From contig WNNJ02000329.1 in NCBI GenBank assembly GCA_012934845.2, positions 124,001 to 188,000 on the forward strand: a stretch of DNA of 64,000 nucleotides. Direction: 5' to 3'. The position numbers were made by a program, and so were the translations under genes. Under the pieces are notes generated by a model that saw only the letters and a program-made list of their open reading frames with translations, made no database searches and was not told where the DNA came from. This document shows, one piece after another, positions 46,101 through 54,104 of this stretch. The stretch comes from Pomphorhynchus laevis (taxonomy: Eukaryota; Acanthocephala; Palaeacanthocephala; Echinorhynchida; Pomphorhynchidae). Every line of letters begins with the position of its first letter. Positions within the stretch are counted from its first letter, which is position 1.

Positions 46101-49100
46101 ATATATTTATCGGGATCCTTACTAATTCGGACCAAAAAGGGTTGGCACATCCGCATCACAAACCAGTAACTTGATACATGATGTTTGAATGCTTCAACCA
46201 ATGGCACACATCCGATGGCACACAACAAATGGCAAACAGCCAATGGCACACCACCAATGGGCATACACTGGAGTGAAAAAATTTCACTCCATTGTTTGCT
46301 TATGTGATCGTTTATGGTCATCCAGTTTCGTCTAGGTTGCGACTGCGATTCGTATTAAAGTATTAATCATGATGATTAAGACGTATATCTTAATATCTTG
46401 CAATAAATATCAATTTATCGCAAACTTTAAGTTTTTTTACGTTTGAATTAAGGAGTGTATAAGTAAATATCTTGATTAGATCTGCTACATTAAGTGAAGC
46501 TCTTGTAGAGATCGTATGCGTACATTGAATAATAAAAATCAATTTTATAGTTTTAATTATTTACGCATTTTTAATTTATGCGCTACAATTTTAACTGCTG
46601 GCTGATATAATAATATTGCTTACTTCTATTGTATATTTTCAAAATTGCGTTCGGAGATAATGTAATCACGAGTTGGCTCTTTCTATGAGAAAAATAATAA
46701 AAATAGTTTTATTTTTGAAATTTCGCCTATGTGATTGACATTTTCAGAAAACACTCAGTGTTTTTCAAAGATGCAAATTCAGTGTATTCAAAAGAGGCCA
46801 ATTGCATAAGCGAAATTTCAAAAATAAAAATATTTCTCTTATTTTTCTCGGAGAAAGAACCAACTAATGATTACATTATCTCCGAACGCGTCTTTGTTAC
46901 ATTAAATTTAACAAAGGACATTAGAATTTTTTATTTATAAATAATTAAATTAGTGTAAGAAACATGCAAAACGATGTGTCAAATATTTTCCAGTAATCGA
47001 CAGCAAACACACGATCCAACTCATTTGCTAATACTGAACCCATCACGTGGTCAAATTAAGGATTCTTTCCGAATATAAAAAATAAAAAATAATAAATTTT
47101 TATTTATTTTCAGTTAAATAAAAATAAGTGTGATCGAGCGTGTAATAAAATGCATACCTGTTTTTGAAATGGCTTTGCAATTTGTTGACAAACTTTTTAT
47201 AATGACTATTTTCCTTAGCATTTTTATTTGCCATTATATTTGCAGACGAGTTTATTTGATCTACTTCGATGGTCGATTTATCAGCTGTTTCTTGGTTGCT
47301 TAATGCACCATCGTTGAAATTAGCAGTGGTCTGTTGGTGGACGTCGAGCCAATGCAGACTAACATTCGCCATGTTGGTATCAGTTTTAGCCATGATTGCA
47401 CGTCTTTGATTTTCTCTGCGCTCCCTAATTAATGACAAATCCTGTAATATTGACAAATTGTAATGTTGCGACCTACTTTCTAGATCTTAAAGTCTGTGTA
47501 TATTCATCGACGTCTTCGATTTTCTTCGTTTCAACTGTTGGCAAAATAATTGGCTGTTCTGAAAATACCGATATCTCGAATATATGGAACATATCCTAAC
47601 TTGGATTTTAGCTCACCTCTAACAATTCGATTCACGTCCAACATAACACCGTCGATGTTGTCAGTTTCCGGCTAAAGATAAATAACTGATAGCGTTCATG
47701 AACACTTAAAATATATGCAATATTTCTATATATACAAAAAAAAACAAAGTTGAATACCGATTTTTTTTACATCAATAACCTGTTCTAATACCTGCGCTGA
47801 ATGTTTTATATGAAGTGCTACGATCACTTGTTTTACAATTCACTCAAAATATGTCTTAAGCTGATATCGATAAAAGTTTCGAGGGGTCACTGCTTTTATT
47901 TTACTTAATGAAATATATGGAAAAAACTGTAATAAAGAGATTTTATTACAGTTTTAATATGATCCCAATTAGCAGACAAGTATTTAAATTCATTCTGATT
48001 CGAATACATTGTCGGACATGTGTAGCCGTAGGGATTGCTAATTTACAAAAGATGATGTAGTACAATTATGCAACAAATGTTGCAAACTATCAAATAAAAT
48101 TGCTTATTTGGTTAAAACTGTAATAAAGAGATTTTATTACAGTTTTAATACAGATTAAAATTTTATTTTATTTTATTTTTTGTTTTCTACAAAACTATAT
48201 TTAATAATAACATGCAAAAATGCTTATTTTCTAAATTTTACTTCCTTTTTAGATTTTTATAAAATCAAATCAAGAAATAGATCCTTTTAATAAATTACCT
48301 ACTTACACAAGATTATCTTCGTTGGTATTATCAACTTTTAGTAAAATATTGAAAACTGTACCTTTAATTTAAGATAATTTAACGCTAGCATCAAAGTTTC
48401 ATACTTTTATTACTCGATTTTGTAGACGTGTGTTGGTTACATAATTTCAATGAAAAGCATTTTAACGATAAAATGAAGACAATTTTTATTCGTCCATTTT
48501 AATACTTTATCAGTAAAAAAAGTACTGCTAAAAAATATATAATGTAAACCTAAATCTTCAATTTTAAGTGAAAACATTTCGGAAAAGTTACAAAGCTGTA
48601 TATTTCAAAAGGTAAAATACTCACAGCCTATTGCATCACATTGCATATCCAGCTATTTTTAATAAAACTATCCAAAGTAATGAAATCTATTAAGCAATAT
48701 CGTTCCATATACAACTAATATGTTTCATTAGTTTTAATACAAAATAACTCATGCGTTAAAGACGACAAATATTTTTGTAAGATACATTTCCAACAAAACA
48801 GTTTCGCAAAGCAATTTTAAGTTGCGATTTAAAATACAAAAACCAAATGTATTATTTCAGGTTAAGCAAAATTATAAAGTAGCTTTTAAAAAATGGTTAT
48901 ATTACATAAACTGAAAATAGCAAATAGAATTTAAAACATTGAAATATTGTTAGAAAACAAATACATTTATAGTACACAATAAACCCACACGCTTCTTCCA
49001 ATTACGATTAGATAGTTTTACTGGAACGAAGAAAATATTTTCCTTTATTTAAAAAATTCAATATTTCGACATCCCCTGCTATCATCAGGATTAAAAAAAC

Positions 49101-52100
49101 GTTAATTTAATTTTTATTCTGATGATAGCAGGATCTATCAAAATATTGTATTTTTTAAAATAAATGGAAATTATTTTCTTCGTTCCAGTCAATTCTAATT
49201 TTATGTTTTGCTTTATTTTATGATTTTGTTTTTTCTTTTTTGTTTGTTTTAAAAAAAAACAAACAATTTTATTGTTTGTTCAATAAATTTGTATAACATA
49301 CAAATATTCATGGATCATTTTCATTTTTAACAACAAAATAATTATTCCTATAAATTAACAAGACAATTTACATGTTCTATGCGATAGAATCCTTAGTTTT
49401 TATTGCTTACGCACGATAATTTATGCTATCATCATCAAGATTAAAATTAAATTTTAATAAAATTTTTATTTTAATCCCGATGATGATAGAAAAAACTATC
49501 GCAATATTGTACTTTTAAATAAAGGGAAATATTTTCTTCTTAGTTCCAGTAAAACTATCTAAATATTAAAAATTTAATTTTATAATTTTATTTATTAATA
49601 ATTTAATTTTATTAATTTTTTAATATTAATAGTATATTTATGTTATTTGTCATTATTTAAGAACAACTATTAAATGTTACTTATGAAATTGTATCCGCAA
49701 TATTTATCCAAAATTAATTTTCTTAAATTAAATTTCTCGATCTAAAGAGATAAAGTGATTTTTTAAATTTTGATATTTTATCACAAAATATAATTTTTTT
49801 TATAAATTCTTTTATCATCATAGAATTTATAATTATAAATTCTTTCATCATTGCAAAATATAATTTTAAAATCAATCATAGTCGTTAATTTACAACTTAA
49901 GCTTAATTTTAAATGAATTAACCTTAAGTTGAGACAAGTTAGTTCAGATGACGGTGTCTTAATTAATAAAATTACTGATTAAATTAATAACATTATTTAG
50001 ACACAGAATTGGTCGCTTCTAGAATGGCTTCTGCCCTTATTGCATCTAAGAAAAATATTGATCGGTCTGAACTTGAGTATGATGAGCTAAAAGAAGACGT
50101 CCAAGATTACCAGGTACTAATTGTTTAATTGCGGATACTTATGAAATTATATCCGCAATATTTTTTATTATAATATTAAGGACTATTTATGTAACACGTT
50201 ATTTAAAGTGTATACCTAACTTTATTATTAAAGAAATTAATTTTAAATTAATAAATAAATTAATCAATTAATCAATTTTAATTATTTATATTATTATTTT
50301 ATTAAATATATAATTTTTTATAGTTATGTATAAATTTTATTTTTAAGAAGCAACTGTTTAAATATTGTCTCCTGATAAAATTATTTTATTAAATATATAC
50401 TTAAATATAACAATTCTATTATTAAATTCTTTAATATATAATTATCAATTCTTTTATATATAATAATATCTAAAACTGTTTTTAGATAAAGATCTGAAAA
50501 GTTTTTATTATCTAAAGAATACTATTATCTGGAAAGTATTACATAAATAGATAATAAAATTATTTACTAAAAATTATATATAAAAACAAATAACATTTCT
50601 TGTAAAACATGTAAGCCAGACGCGAAAGAATGACGAATGCCGTTTCGTCATCACAATGACTCATCAGTGCCAGATCCCTCCCACTACTGGATGCAGAGGA
50701 GAAACGGCATTCGTCATTCTTTCGCGTCTGGCTTACATGTTTTACAAGAAATTCACGCGGAATGGTCTCACTCTCCTTAAATAACATTTATATTTTTTTA
50801 ATATATAGCTTAGCACTTCAGCTAGGCTAAAATAGTTTGGTAAATGATAAAATGTAGGTCAATGCTAACACTGCTTTAAAATTTAATTAATATTACATGA
50901 ATTTGGTTGTAATTAATATAATAAAATACAAATATGCTAAAATAGAAAATATAATATATAAATATAATAAAATAAAAAATATATTAAAAATATGACTACC
51001 TTCCTCCGTACAATTCGACAGTTATTCTGATTAGCTTTTAGTTCGGTTACATCTCTTTTACGCTTATTGCTGCTATACAAACAATCCACGACCCCAAGTT
51101 CAGCGGTTGTGGTGGGTGCATCTTGAATTCCTTTTGAACATAAAATGATAAATTATCCCGATCTTGTATCACCACTTAATTGCACTTACATTTAAATCAT
51201 TATTTCGATTAAACCGTGCTTATTTTCTAATTTCAATTTCTAATATATTTTCTGGTCTTCACTAAAAGCATTTGTGATGCTCTATCGAAGATAATATCAG
51301 AAAAATATTTTCCCATTATAATTTTCTCATAATTTTCTCGAGTTTTCATAAAACTGCTTTTACAAACTTATTTGGTCAGATACAAAAGGCTTATTTATAG
51401 AAATTCTTAAAGTTGCAATGATTTTTAATATGTGTGGAATCAGCTAATTATAATTATTTTCTGATTACCTTATGCATGCTAAATGTGTTTAGCGAAATAA
51501 TGTAGATAAATATTTTATTCCTTTATTTAGCAATTTCAAAATAAAACTAATTTTAAGCAATGGAAATTGAATTAAGCTACATTTAATAATTAAGTTTAAA
51601 TGATTATGGCTATATAAAATATTACTTTCAAAGTAGTTTATATAAAATAAACTGTTTTTAATTTTTAATTTTTCATGTTTTAAATATTGTTTTTTAATAA
51701 TAATAATTACTTCCAATTTTGTTTTGGAAAATGTCATTTTAATGCAAAGGTGCTAATTAAGATTTTTACAATTTTGAGGATTCGAAATTTTGGATTAGAA
51801 AATATGATATATCTTTTTAGTTTTTTTTATAGACAGCAAAAATGTTTAAAATATCTAGTGATGTTTTGTCTATTTCAAAAATCTTGTTAACGTTCACGCT
51901 TTTACCTTAATTTATGGAAGAATAAGGGTATAAAAATTTTCAATTGCGTAATTTTAGTAATTTTTCTATTCATCTGTCATCCAAAAGCCAAACTTGACAA
52001 TTCAACCTCTACCAAGATCTATTAATATGTCACCCAAAAGCCAAACTTGACAATTCAACCTCTACCAATATCTATTCATCTGTCATCCAAAAGCCAAACT

Positions 52101-53622
52101 TGACAATTCAACCTCTACCAAGATCTATTCATCTGTCATCCAAAAGCCAAACTTGACAATTCAACCTCTACCAAAATCTATTCATCTGTCATCCAAAAGC
52201 CAAACTTGACAATTCAACCTCAACCAAGATCTATTCATCTGTCATCCAAAAGCCAAACTTGACAATTCAACCTCTACCAAGATCTATTCATCTGTCATCC
52301 AAAAGCCAAACTTGACAATTCAACCTCAACCAAGATCTATTCATCTGTCATCCAAAAGCCAAACTTGACAATTCAACCTCAACCAAGATCTATTCATCTG
52401 TCACCCAAAAGCCAAACTTGACAATTCAACCTCTACCAAGATCTATTAATCTGTCACCCAAAAGCCAAACTTGACAATTCAACCTCAACCAAGATCTATT
52501 CATCTGTCACCCAAAAGCCAAACTTGACAATTCAACCTCTACCAAGATCTATTCATCTGTCACCCAAAAGCCAAACTTGACAATTCAACCTCTACCAAGA
52601 TCTATTCATCTGTCACCCAAAAGCCAAACTTGATAATTCAACCTCAACCAAGACTCCAATGGATTGATGCTAACTAAATGACGGTATTGTTTAAATTGTT
52701 GACCCGTTTTAATTCGCATGTACCATTTTGCATATTCCATTTTTAATCAACTTCCAAGTTAAAAATGAAATTTTAAATATTTTAAAATGCTGAGTGACAA
52801 AATACTTACTATTGTGTTGAAGAAGTACTTTACTAAATAAGGAAGGTATGTAGAAACACCTGACTAAATGTTTTCGGTTAAAGCTATTTTAAAACATAAA
52901 TGAAACGCAAGCATTTACGAAATTTTGTATTACATTATTTAGTGGTGCATCAATGCAAAGACAAACTATTTTTTTTCAAAACGTAAAAACGAGATTTTTA
53001 CGTAAAATCTCGAGATAAAAAAAAACGAGATTTTATTTTGAAAAATTTTTCAAAATAAAATCAGTAATTCTCTATTAAATTGGAGATATGAAATCAGGTA
53101 ATTTAGTTATTAATAAAACTAGGAAATTTGGCACTGTTTGAGATCTATCTAAAATATTGAAATACTGAAAATTAGTATAATTAAAAATTAGGAAATACAG
53201 AGTTTAGAGTTTATAAGTAGAAAATATATTTTATTAACCGACTTTTACAATCTCATTTGAAAAATTTCATTTTTTAAATGGAATTAAAATATATATATAT
53301 TACCGGTTTCAAAAACAGAATCGTCTTGTAGAGAAAGCAAATTTGCCTCCTCGTTGTAGTCTTGAAAGGTATGTTTCTTTCTCCGACGCTTTAAGTTACC
53401 TATTAATGTCGAAGTTATGAAATGCTATTTGTCATATGTTTGTATGTAACCCGGGGAGTTTAGTTTGGTCGGACTTTGCTTGCAAACAGCTTGTAGATCT
53501 TCCTTATTCAGTACTGTCTCAAGAGCGTTTAAATCTTCAAGATTATCATCATCATTCAAATCATTAACAGATGAAGAAAATGATAATGCCCGGCTTCTTA
53601 GCTTCGCGAGATTTGAAAGCAT
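27499..53622 (-). CDS. CLSPN: Claspin, checkpoint mediator, spliced over 26 kb
   Basis: Claspin travels with the replication fork in the nucleus and carries the ATR signal to the kinase Chk1. I join 20 exons: 53622-53451, 53399-53304, 51130-51000, 47671-47617, 47558-47477, 47424-47158, 43878-43838, 43783-43697, 43643-43460, 43412-43351, 42282-42234, 40103-40054, 37081-37004, 34786-34666, 34433-34373, 31669-31546, 28164-28055, 28003-27809, 27763-27636, 27582-27499. All have AG/GT borders, and phases agree except between 40054 and 37081, where an exon is probably missed. The product is about 725 aa or more. Family matches: DDSVFETGIQD, LQLRENLRYKIQVQQNN, FIEDQAEISGSEISADDEED, RMH-MREIADDEEKV-ALRERYL, RKRNFHWEDDID and the end SVFKHFSK. 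The true start may lie upstream of 53622. The protein is shorter than the human one (about 1340 aa). Confidence 0.85.
28165..29384. other. Claspin intron, AT-rich
   Basis: Lies between exons 16 and 17. It holds two near copies of ATACAATAAATTATAAATTT (about 28599 and 28687). Nothing else recognised. Confidence 0.5.
29417..29462 (+). ncRNA. Type I hammerhead ribozyme-like motif, copy 1 (core mutated)
   Basis: Stem I is CAGTAG 29417-29422 with CTGCTG 29457-29462 (one T-G). The core is CTGATGA 29423-29429. Stem II is GGT with ACT. The second core element reads AAAA (29444-29447) instead of GAAA. Stem III is ATG/CGT with loop TAG, and the predicted cut follows A29456. The G to A change at the first core position should stop or slow cleavage. 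Confidence 0.6.
29801..29846 (+). ncRNA. Type I hammerhead ribozyme-like motif, copy 2
   Basis: Both core elements are intact: CTGATGA 29807-29813 and GAAA 29828-29831. Stem I is CAGTAG 29801-29806 with CTGCTG 29841-29846. Stem III is ATG 29831-29833 with CGT 29837-29839 around TAG. The cleavage triplet is GTA, with the cut after A29840. Stem II is weak (about 2 bp). The short stem III is typical of retroelement hammerheads that work best as dimers. Confidence 0.65.
30505..31025 (+). pseudogene. C-terminal nuclease-like region of an RT element
   Basis: Three adjacent frames carry blocks of one protein family: CVCGEVLSVVHSLSCKCGG with RHNVIRD (zinc-like), then MRLDVLCSGLFGVPSERSYL with DISVFNTHARSY, then AAFIPVILSIQGGLGDEAE with LVKRLAKDV. 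From memory these match CACG-AFTVDHALSCPRGG, ARLDI-A-GFW---FFDVRVFNP and FTPLVFS--GG-G-EA--F-KRLA in invertebrate retroelement proteins, probably a restriction-like endonuclease end. The fragment 4025-4577 looks like the RT part of the same family. Decayed. Confidence 0.6.
31026..31545. other. Claspin intron, AT-rich
   Basis: Contains a TTAATTAATTTGATATTAAA simple run near 31210-31280. No gene seen. Confidence 0.5.
31546..31669 (-). CDS. CLSPN: Claspin exon 16
   Basis: Continues the conserved acidic block: SEISADDEEDETNLYDEH, LDIIDTNEDLLDDDVNETN and RMH. This aligns with [20 protein letters not shown] to IKKIHM of human claspin. The donor is CACAT followed by GTAAG. Confidence 0.85.
32085..32245 (+). 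repeat. P repeat, tail only
   Basis: ACATCGTCTGTTACTAAAAC, the AT-rich tail and ATACGTAGATTCAATTATCTG. The structured block is missing. Confidence 0.5.
32591..32962 (-). pseudogene. RT fragment of a second LINE family
   Basis: Open frame of 123 codons with ISYLQSKLSNL, VSSDELSSILLSLPNKTSS and SDSIPTHLLK. This matches the region before RT motif 1 in CR1/Rex-like LINEs (V--IL-SLPNKTS-LD-IPT-LLK). It is unlike the main LINE of this window. It is a truncated fragment on the same strand as claspin, within an intron. Confidence 0.65.
33125..33500 (+). repeat. P repeat, diverged copy
   Basis: Carries ATGGATAAGAAATAAAATTC, TATTTGGCCACGCTGCACTG, GAGGAATAGTCGGCGAAGCC, CATGATGACCTCTAATCC and ends ATACGTAGGATAAGG. 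Both arms of the main stem have changed (CTGCACTGTT against CGCATATCAG). Confidence 0.6.
33732..33917 (-). CDS. Cysteine-containing open frame, uncertain
   Basis: 61 codons with a C-x5-C-x14-C-x2-C spacing (VCLKWKSC and CLECEKATKG) and basic residues. It could be the remains of a zinc-binding protein or a chance frame. No family recognised and no splice evidence fitting claspin. Confidence 0.2.
   Translation of the reverse strand: MRTFRKQFTQKSICFSRKLFNPNNKTDSVCLKWKSCGTKINDLNLKEFKCLECEKATKGIS
34010..34200 (+). repeat. P repeat, tail only
   Basis: AT-rich tail with AATACGTAGATATTATTA twice, ending CTTAGACTCAATTATCTGAT. Confidence 0.4.
34373..34786 (-). CDS. CLSPN: Claspin exons 14-15
   Basis: The acidic exon 14 (VSSDESDNERESRNNLHE, then NDHSDFEENVEPSM) is followed by exon 15 (QNASVQHFADDFIEDQAEIS). 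The phrase FIEDQAEISG is the conserved EDEAE-SGS block of claspins. The intron between them is 34434-34665. Confidence 0.85.
35226..35262. repeat. Perfect hairpin, 17-bp stem
   Basis: TTTACAAAACTCCTGTG, loop CGG, exact complement. Confidence 0.85.
35310..35870 (+). pseudogene. C-terminal region of a third LINE family, decayed
   Basis: Two blocks are readable: VYALSAIWTDLTSADLAKID with KWKGIFI (about 35400-35490), and WRISIYGYHDKC with RKDTCGCFFCNESCKFLLH and AFECA (about 35700-35840). The second matches the LINE ORF2 end pattern RFAIHGFHH-IC, then C-C--C---C--YH-L-C, from memory. The frames are broken. It is not the main LINE of the window. Confidence 0.5.
35871..37003. other. Claspin intron with possible coding remains
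   Basis: Positions 36110-36830 are less AT-rich. On the minus strand there is a Cys/His-rich scrap (CCCKFCHIQCPPISHLFNC) like a LINE ORF2 end, but the support is too weak to call. The rest shows nothing. Confidence 0.3.
37004..37081 (-). CDS. CLSPN: Claspin exon 13
   Basis: 78 nt between TTTTAG and GTAAGC. Reads QSPEDTTSLKGKTYLAS and DAEDDQAS, leading in phase into VSSDESDNERES of the next exon. Confidence 0.7.
37082..37829. other. Claspin intron, AT-rich
   Basis: Nothing recognised beyond AT-rich inverted runs (for example TTTCTAATTTGCATAACGC with GCAAATTAGAAA near 37330-37360). Confidence 0.5.
37960..38013 (+). ncRNA. Second hammerhead-like core upstream (weak)
   Basis: CAGACGA (37960-37966), GTC (37967-37969), GAC (37996-37998), C and GAAA (38000-38003), then ACG/CGT around GGAAA. 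The order and pairing look like a hammerhead with stem II GTC/GAC, but the second core base is A instead of T. It may be a decayed second ribozyme of the unit. Confidence 0.3.
38025..38070 (+). ncRNA. Type I hammerhead ribozyme-like motif, copy 3
   Basis: Stem I is CAGTAG 38025-38030 with CTGCTG 38065-38070. Core elements are CTGATGA 38031-38037 and GAAA 38052-38055. Stem III is ATG 38055-38057 with CAT 38061-38063 around TAG, fully Watson-Crick. The cleavage triplet is ATA, with the cut after A38064. Between copies 2 and 3 the stem III partner changes from CGT to CAT, improving U-G to U-A. Stem II is weak. Confidence 0.65.
38123..40053. other. Claspin intron, very AT-rich
   Basis: No gene or repeat recognised. 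One missing claspin exon should lie between 37082 and 40053, but I could not find it with confidence. Confidence 0.45.
40054..40103 (-). CDS. CLSPN: Claspin exon 12 (likely)
   Basis: 50 nt after GAATTTAG and before GTATAT. It reads PFIGINEDKENEKDKT and includes a KEN sequence. The start phase fits exon 11, but its end phase does not fit the exon at 37004-37081. An exon between them is probably missing from the model. Confidence 0.55.
40557..40730 (-). CDS. Small open frame in a claspin intron (57 aa), unknown
   Basis: MSISKIEEHEVLIRSVDDII continues as a helical, mixed-charge peptide ending VLQNIAT and a TAG. An acceptor-like CCCCCTTTAG lies directly before the ATG. Its phase does not fit between claspin exons 11 and 12, so it is not a simple cassette exon of that gene. 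The composition is less AT-biased than the surroundings. It could be a fragment of a gene or of a mobile element. Confidence 0.3.
   Translation of the reverse strand: MSISKIEEHEVLIRSVDDIIKMDFCNTWFKSMVERTILEVLENMVDTEQIVLQNIAT
40731..42233. other. Claspin intron, AT-rich
   Basis: Only short inverted runs, for example near 41455-41500 (AGGTGACGATAAACGTCACC and TTCGTCACCTTTAG). No gene seen. Confidence 0.45.
42234..42282 (-). CDS. CLSPN: Claspin exon 11
   Basis: 49 nt between TTATTTTTTAG and GTAAGT. Reads DDDYAAGVTTKNEVD in the phase required by exons 10 and 12. Confidence 0.7.
42283..43350. other. Claspin intron, AT-rich with an internal duplication
   Basis: AATATAAATAAATAAAATAA with CAGAACCTTAATTATTAACT occurs near 42657 and again near 43006, so a block of about 90 bp is duplicated. 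No gene seen. Confidence 0.5.
43351..43878 (-). CDS. CLSPN: Claspin exons 7-10
   Basis: Four short exons with introns of 54, 53 and 47 nt. They read TTAFKPHDNLTDS, SRLQLRENLRYKIQVQQNN, RYEKNRQML, STDHMTSEKIDKFVSENF and PEVICSLSDQWTIQSLSDKH. The basic helix in exon 8 matches [20 protein letters not shown] of human claspin. All four splice phases agree. Confidence 0.8.
44195..45470. other. Purine-rich, GC-richer island, unidentified
   Basis: About 1.27 kb with a strong G+A bias on the plus strand and much higher GC than its flanks (GCGAGGCGGGGAAGAGTGGG near 44213, GCAACGGCGC near 44690). The minus strand is C/T-rich and so has long open frames in all three phases; I do not take these as genes. 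It could be an inserted foreign or decayed element, or an unusual intron segment. No terminal repeats or target duplication found. Confidence 0.45.
45471..46640. other. Claspin intron with short tandem motifs
   Basis: TGTATGTGTATTTGTATATG and related TG/TA runs lie at 45930-46020. An irregular repeat of AATGGCACACA and related words lies at about 46197-46265. No gene recognised. Confidence 0.45.
46647..46889. mobile_element. Foldback element, 243 bp
   Basis: Ends GCGTTCGGAGATAATGTAAT and its complement. The arms are about 105 bp, with several mismatches, around a small centre. No protein, and no clear target duplication. Fits a MITE or hairpin element. Confidence 0.7.
47158..47671 (-). CDS. 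CLSPN: Claspin exons 4-6
   Basis: Three exons are separated by introns of 58 and 52 nt. They read PETDNIDGVMLDVNRIV, EQPIILPTVETKKIEDVDEY, RSRKERRENQRRAIMAKT and VSLHWLDVHQQTTANF. The RKER to NVSLHW part lines up with RKERKAARL to ALNLPYHMPENKTIHDFF of human claspin. The acceptor of exon 6 is at 47425-47426 (ATTAATTAG), chosen because the nearer TTACAG would break the frame. Confidence 0.8.
47672..49007. other. Claspin intron with a duplicated hairpin
   Basis: The hairpin AAAACTGTAATAAA, loop GAGA, complement, occurs at 47923-47955 and again, identical, at 48114-48146. The rest is AT-rich without features. Confidence 0.6.
49008..49562. mobile_element. Composite foldback element, 555 bp
   Basis: Outer ends TTAGATAGTTTTACTGGAAC and complement. 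Two hairpin units lie inside: 49018-49192, with CTGCTATCATCAG against CTGATGATAGCAG, and 49390-49555, with TATCATCATCAAGATT against its complement. The arms of the two units are related to each other. It looks like a nested or duplicated foldback transposon without coding capacity. Confidence 0.65.
50001..50113 (+). CDS. Possible exon on the plus strand, unknown gene
   Basis: 113 nt between ACATTATTTAG and GTACTAATTG with one open frame reading TELVASRMASALIASKKNID and RSELEYDELKEDVQDYQ. The codon content is coding-like in an AT-rich region. It is on the strand opposite claspin and inside its intron between exons 3 and 4. No partner exons were found, so it may be a fragment of a nested gene or a gene piece moved here. 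No family recognised. Confidence 0.35.
50595..50752. mobile_element. Hairpin with perfect 52-bp arms
   Basis: Left arm 50595-50646 and right arm 50701-50752 are exact complements around a 54-nt loop. The minus-strand sequence from loop to left arm (GGGATCTGGCACTGATGAG through GGCTTACATG) recurs at 55065-55137 inside the hAT transposon. The unit therefore looks like a fragment that gained an inverted copy of one end. Confidence 0.85.
51000..51130 (-). CDS. CLSPN: Claspin exon 3
   Basis: It completes the FETG motif (G, then IQDAPTTTAELGVVDCL) and ends NNCRIVRRK before GTAGTC. Phase 2 start and phase 0 end fit both neighbours. Confidence 0.75.
51131..51970. other. Claspin intron, AT-rich
   Basis: No gene or repeat recognised between exon 3 and the minisatellite. 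Confidence 0.45.
51971..52655. repeat. Minisatellite, 53-bp unit, 13 copies
   Basis: The unit contains CCAAAAGCCAAACTTGACAA and TTCAACCTCTACCAAGATC. Units start TGTCA at 51975 and then every 53 bp up to 52611. Variant positions (TCATCC/TCACCC, CTCTACC/CTCAACC) change along the array. The unit length is not a multiple of three and no frame stays open. It lies in the claspin intron between exons 2 and 3. Confidence 0.97.
52656..53303. other. Claspin intron, AT-rich
   Basis: A local inverted set of GAGATTTTACG-like words is seen near 52990-53050. No gene seen. Confidence 0.45.
53304..53622 (-). CDS. CLSPN: Claspin exons 1-2 of the model
   Basis: The first exon starts with ATG right after a good acceptor (TTATTTTTAG), so the ATG may be the start behind a 5' UTR intron or may be internal. 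It reads MLSNLAKLRSRALSFSSS and then an acidic stretch. A 52-nt intron (GTTACATAC to ATTAATAG) separates exon 2, which reads LKRRRKKHTFQDYNEEANL and DDSVFET. This FETG block matches LFETG in the N-terminal third of vertebrate claspin. Confidence 0.8.
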
Positions 53623-53774
53623 CTAAAAATAATCAATTGTAAAGCAACTTGATTTGATTTAACTTGTTAAATCTGTACAAATACAAAATATTACTAAAAT
53701 ATTAAATTTGCCATATATAAATTAACAAACATATTATTAAAGTTAAATTTCAACTAATTAAGTGAAAAACTTTT

Positions 53775-54000
53775 ATGAATGCATAATAAACACTATGCTT
53801 TGTATTTGAATAAGATTTACTAGATAATCAAATTTAATCAGAGGAAAAATGTCATTAGCATGTATTTGGCCCGCTACCATGTTGGGTGTAGGAATTGGAG
53901 CCGCAACTTGATAACATAGCAGTTCCTCCTGATGACCTCTAATCCTTATTATGATACATAGTTGGTTATCTATTAGTCAATTCATAAAAATTGACTGATT
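53775..54000 (+). repeat. P repeat copy
   Basis: Carries AGAGGAAAAATGTCATTAGC, GGCCCGCTACCATGTTGGG, GGAGCCGCAACTTGATAAC, CATAGCAG and CTGATGACCTCTAATCC. The stem CCATGTT/AACATAG is preserved in part. Confidence 0.65.
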
Positions 54001-54104
54001 TTAATTGGCGTAAAGTATGTAATTCTTATTCTGTAAAAACAGTAAAAATGCAGGTTTAGGTAAAATATTATTTTAATTTCTTAACATGAGAAAATTTATT
54101 TTAT

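Noticed and set aside
47425-47443. TTACAG acceptor for claspin exon 6
   Set aside because: It gives the wrong phase and a 35-nt intron. The acceptor 18 nt downstream gives a 52-nt intron and keeps the frame into RKERRENQRRA.
51971-52655. 53-bp array as a CRISPR
   Set aside because: Units are repeated along their full length without unique spacers, and the genome is eukaryotic.
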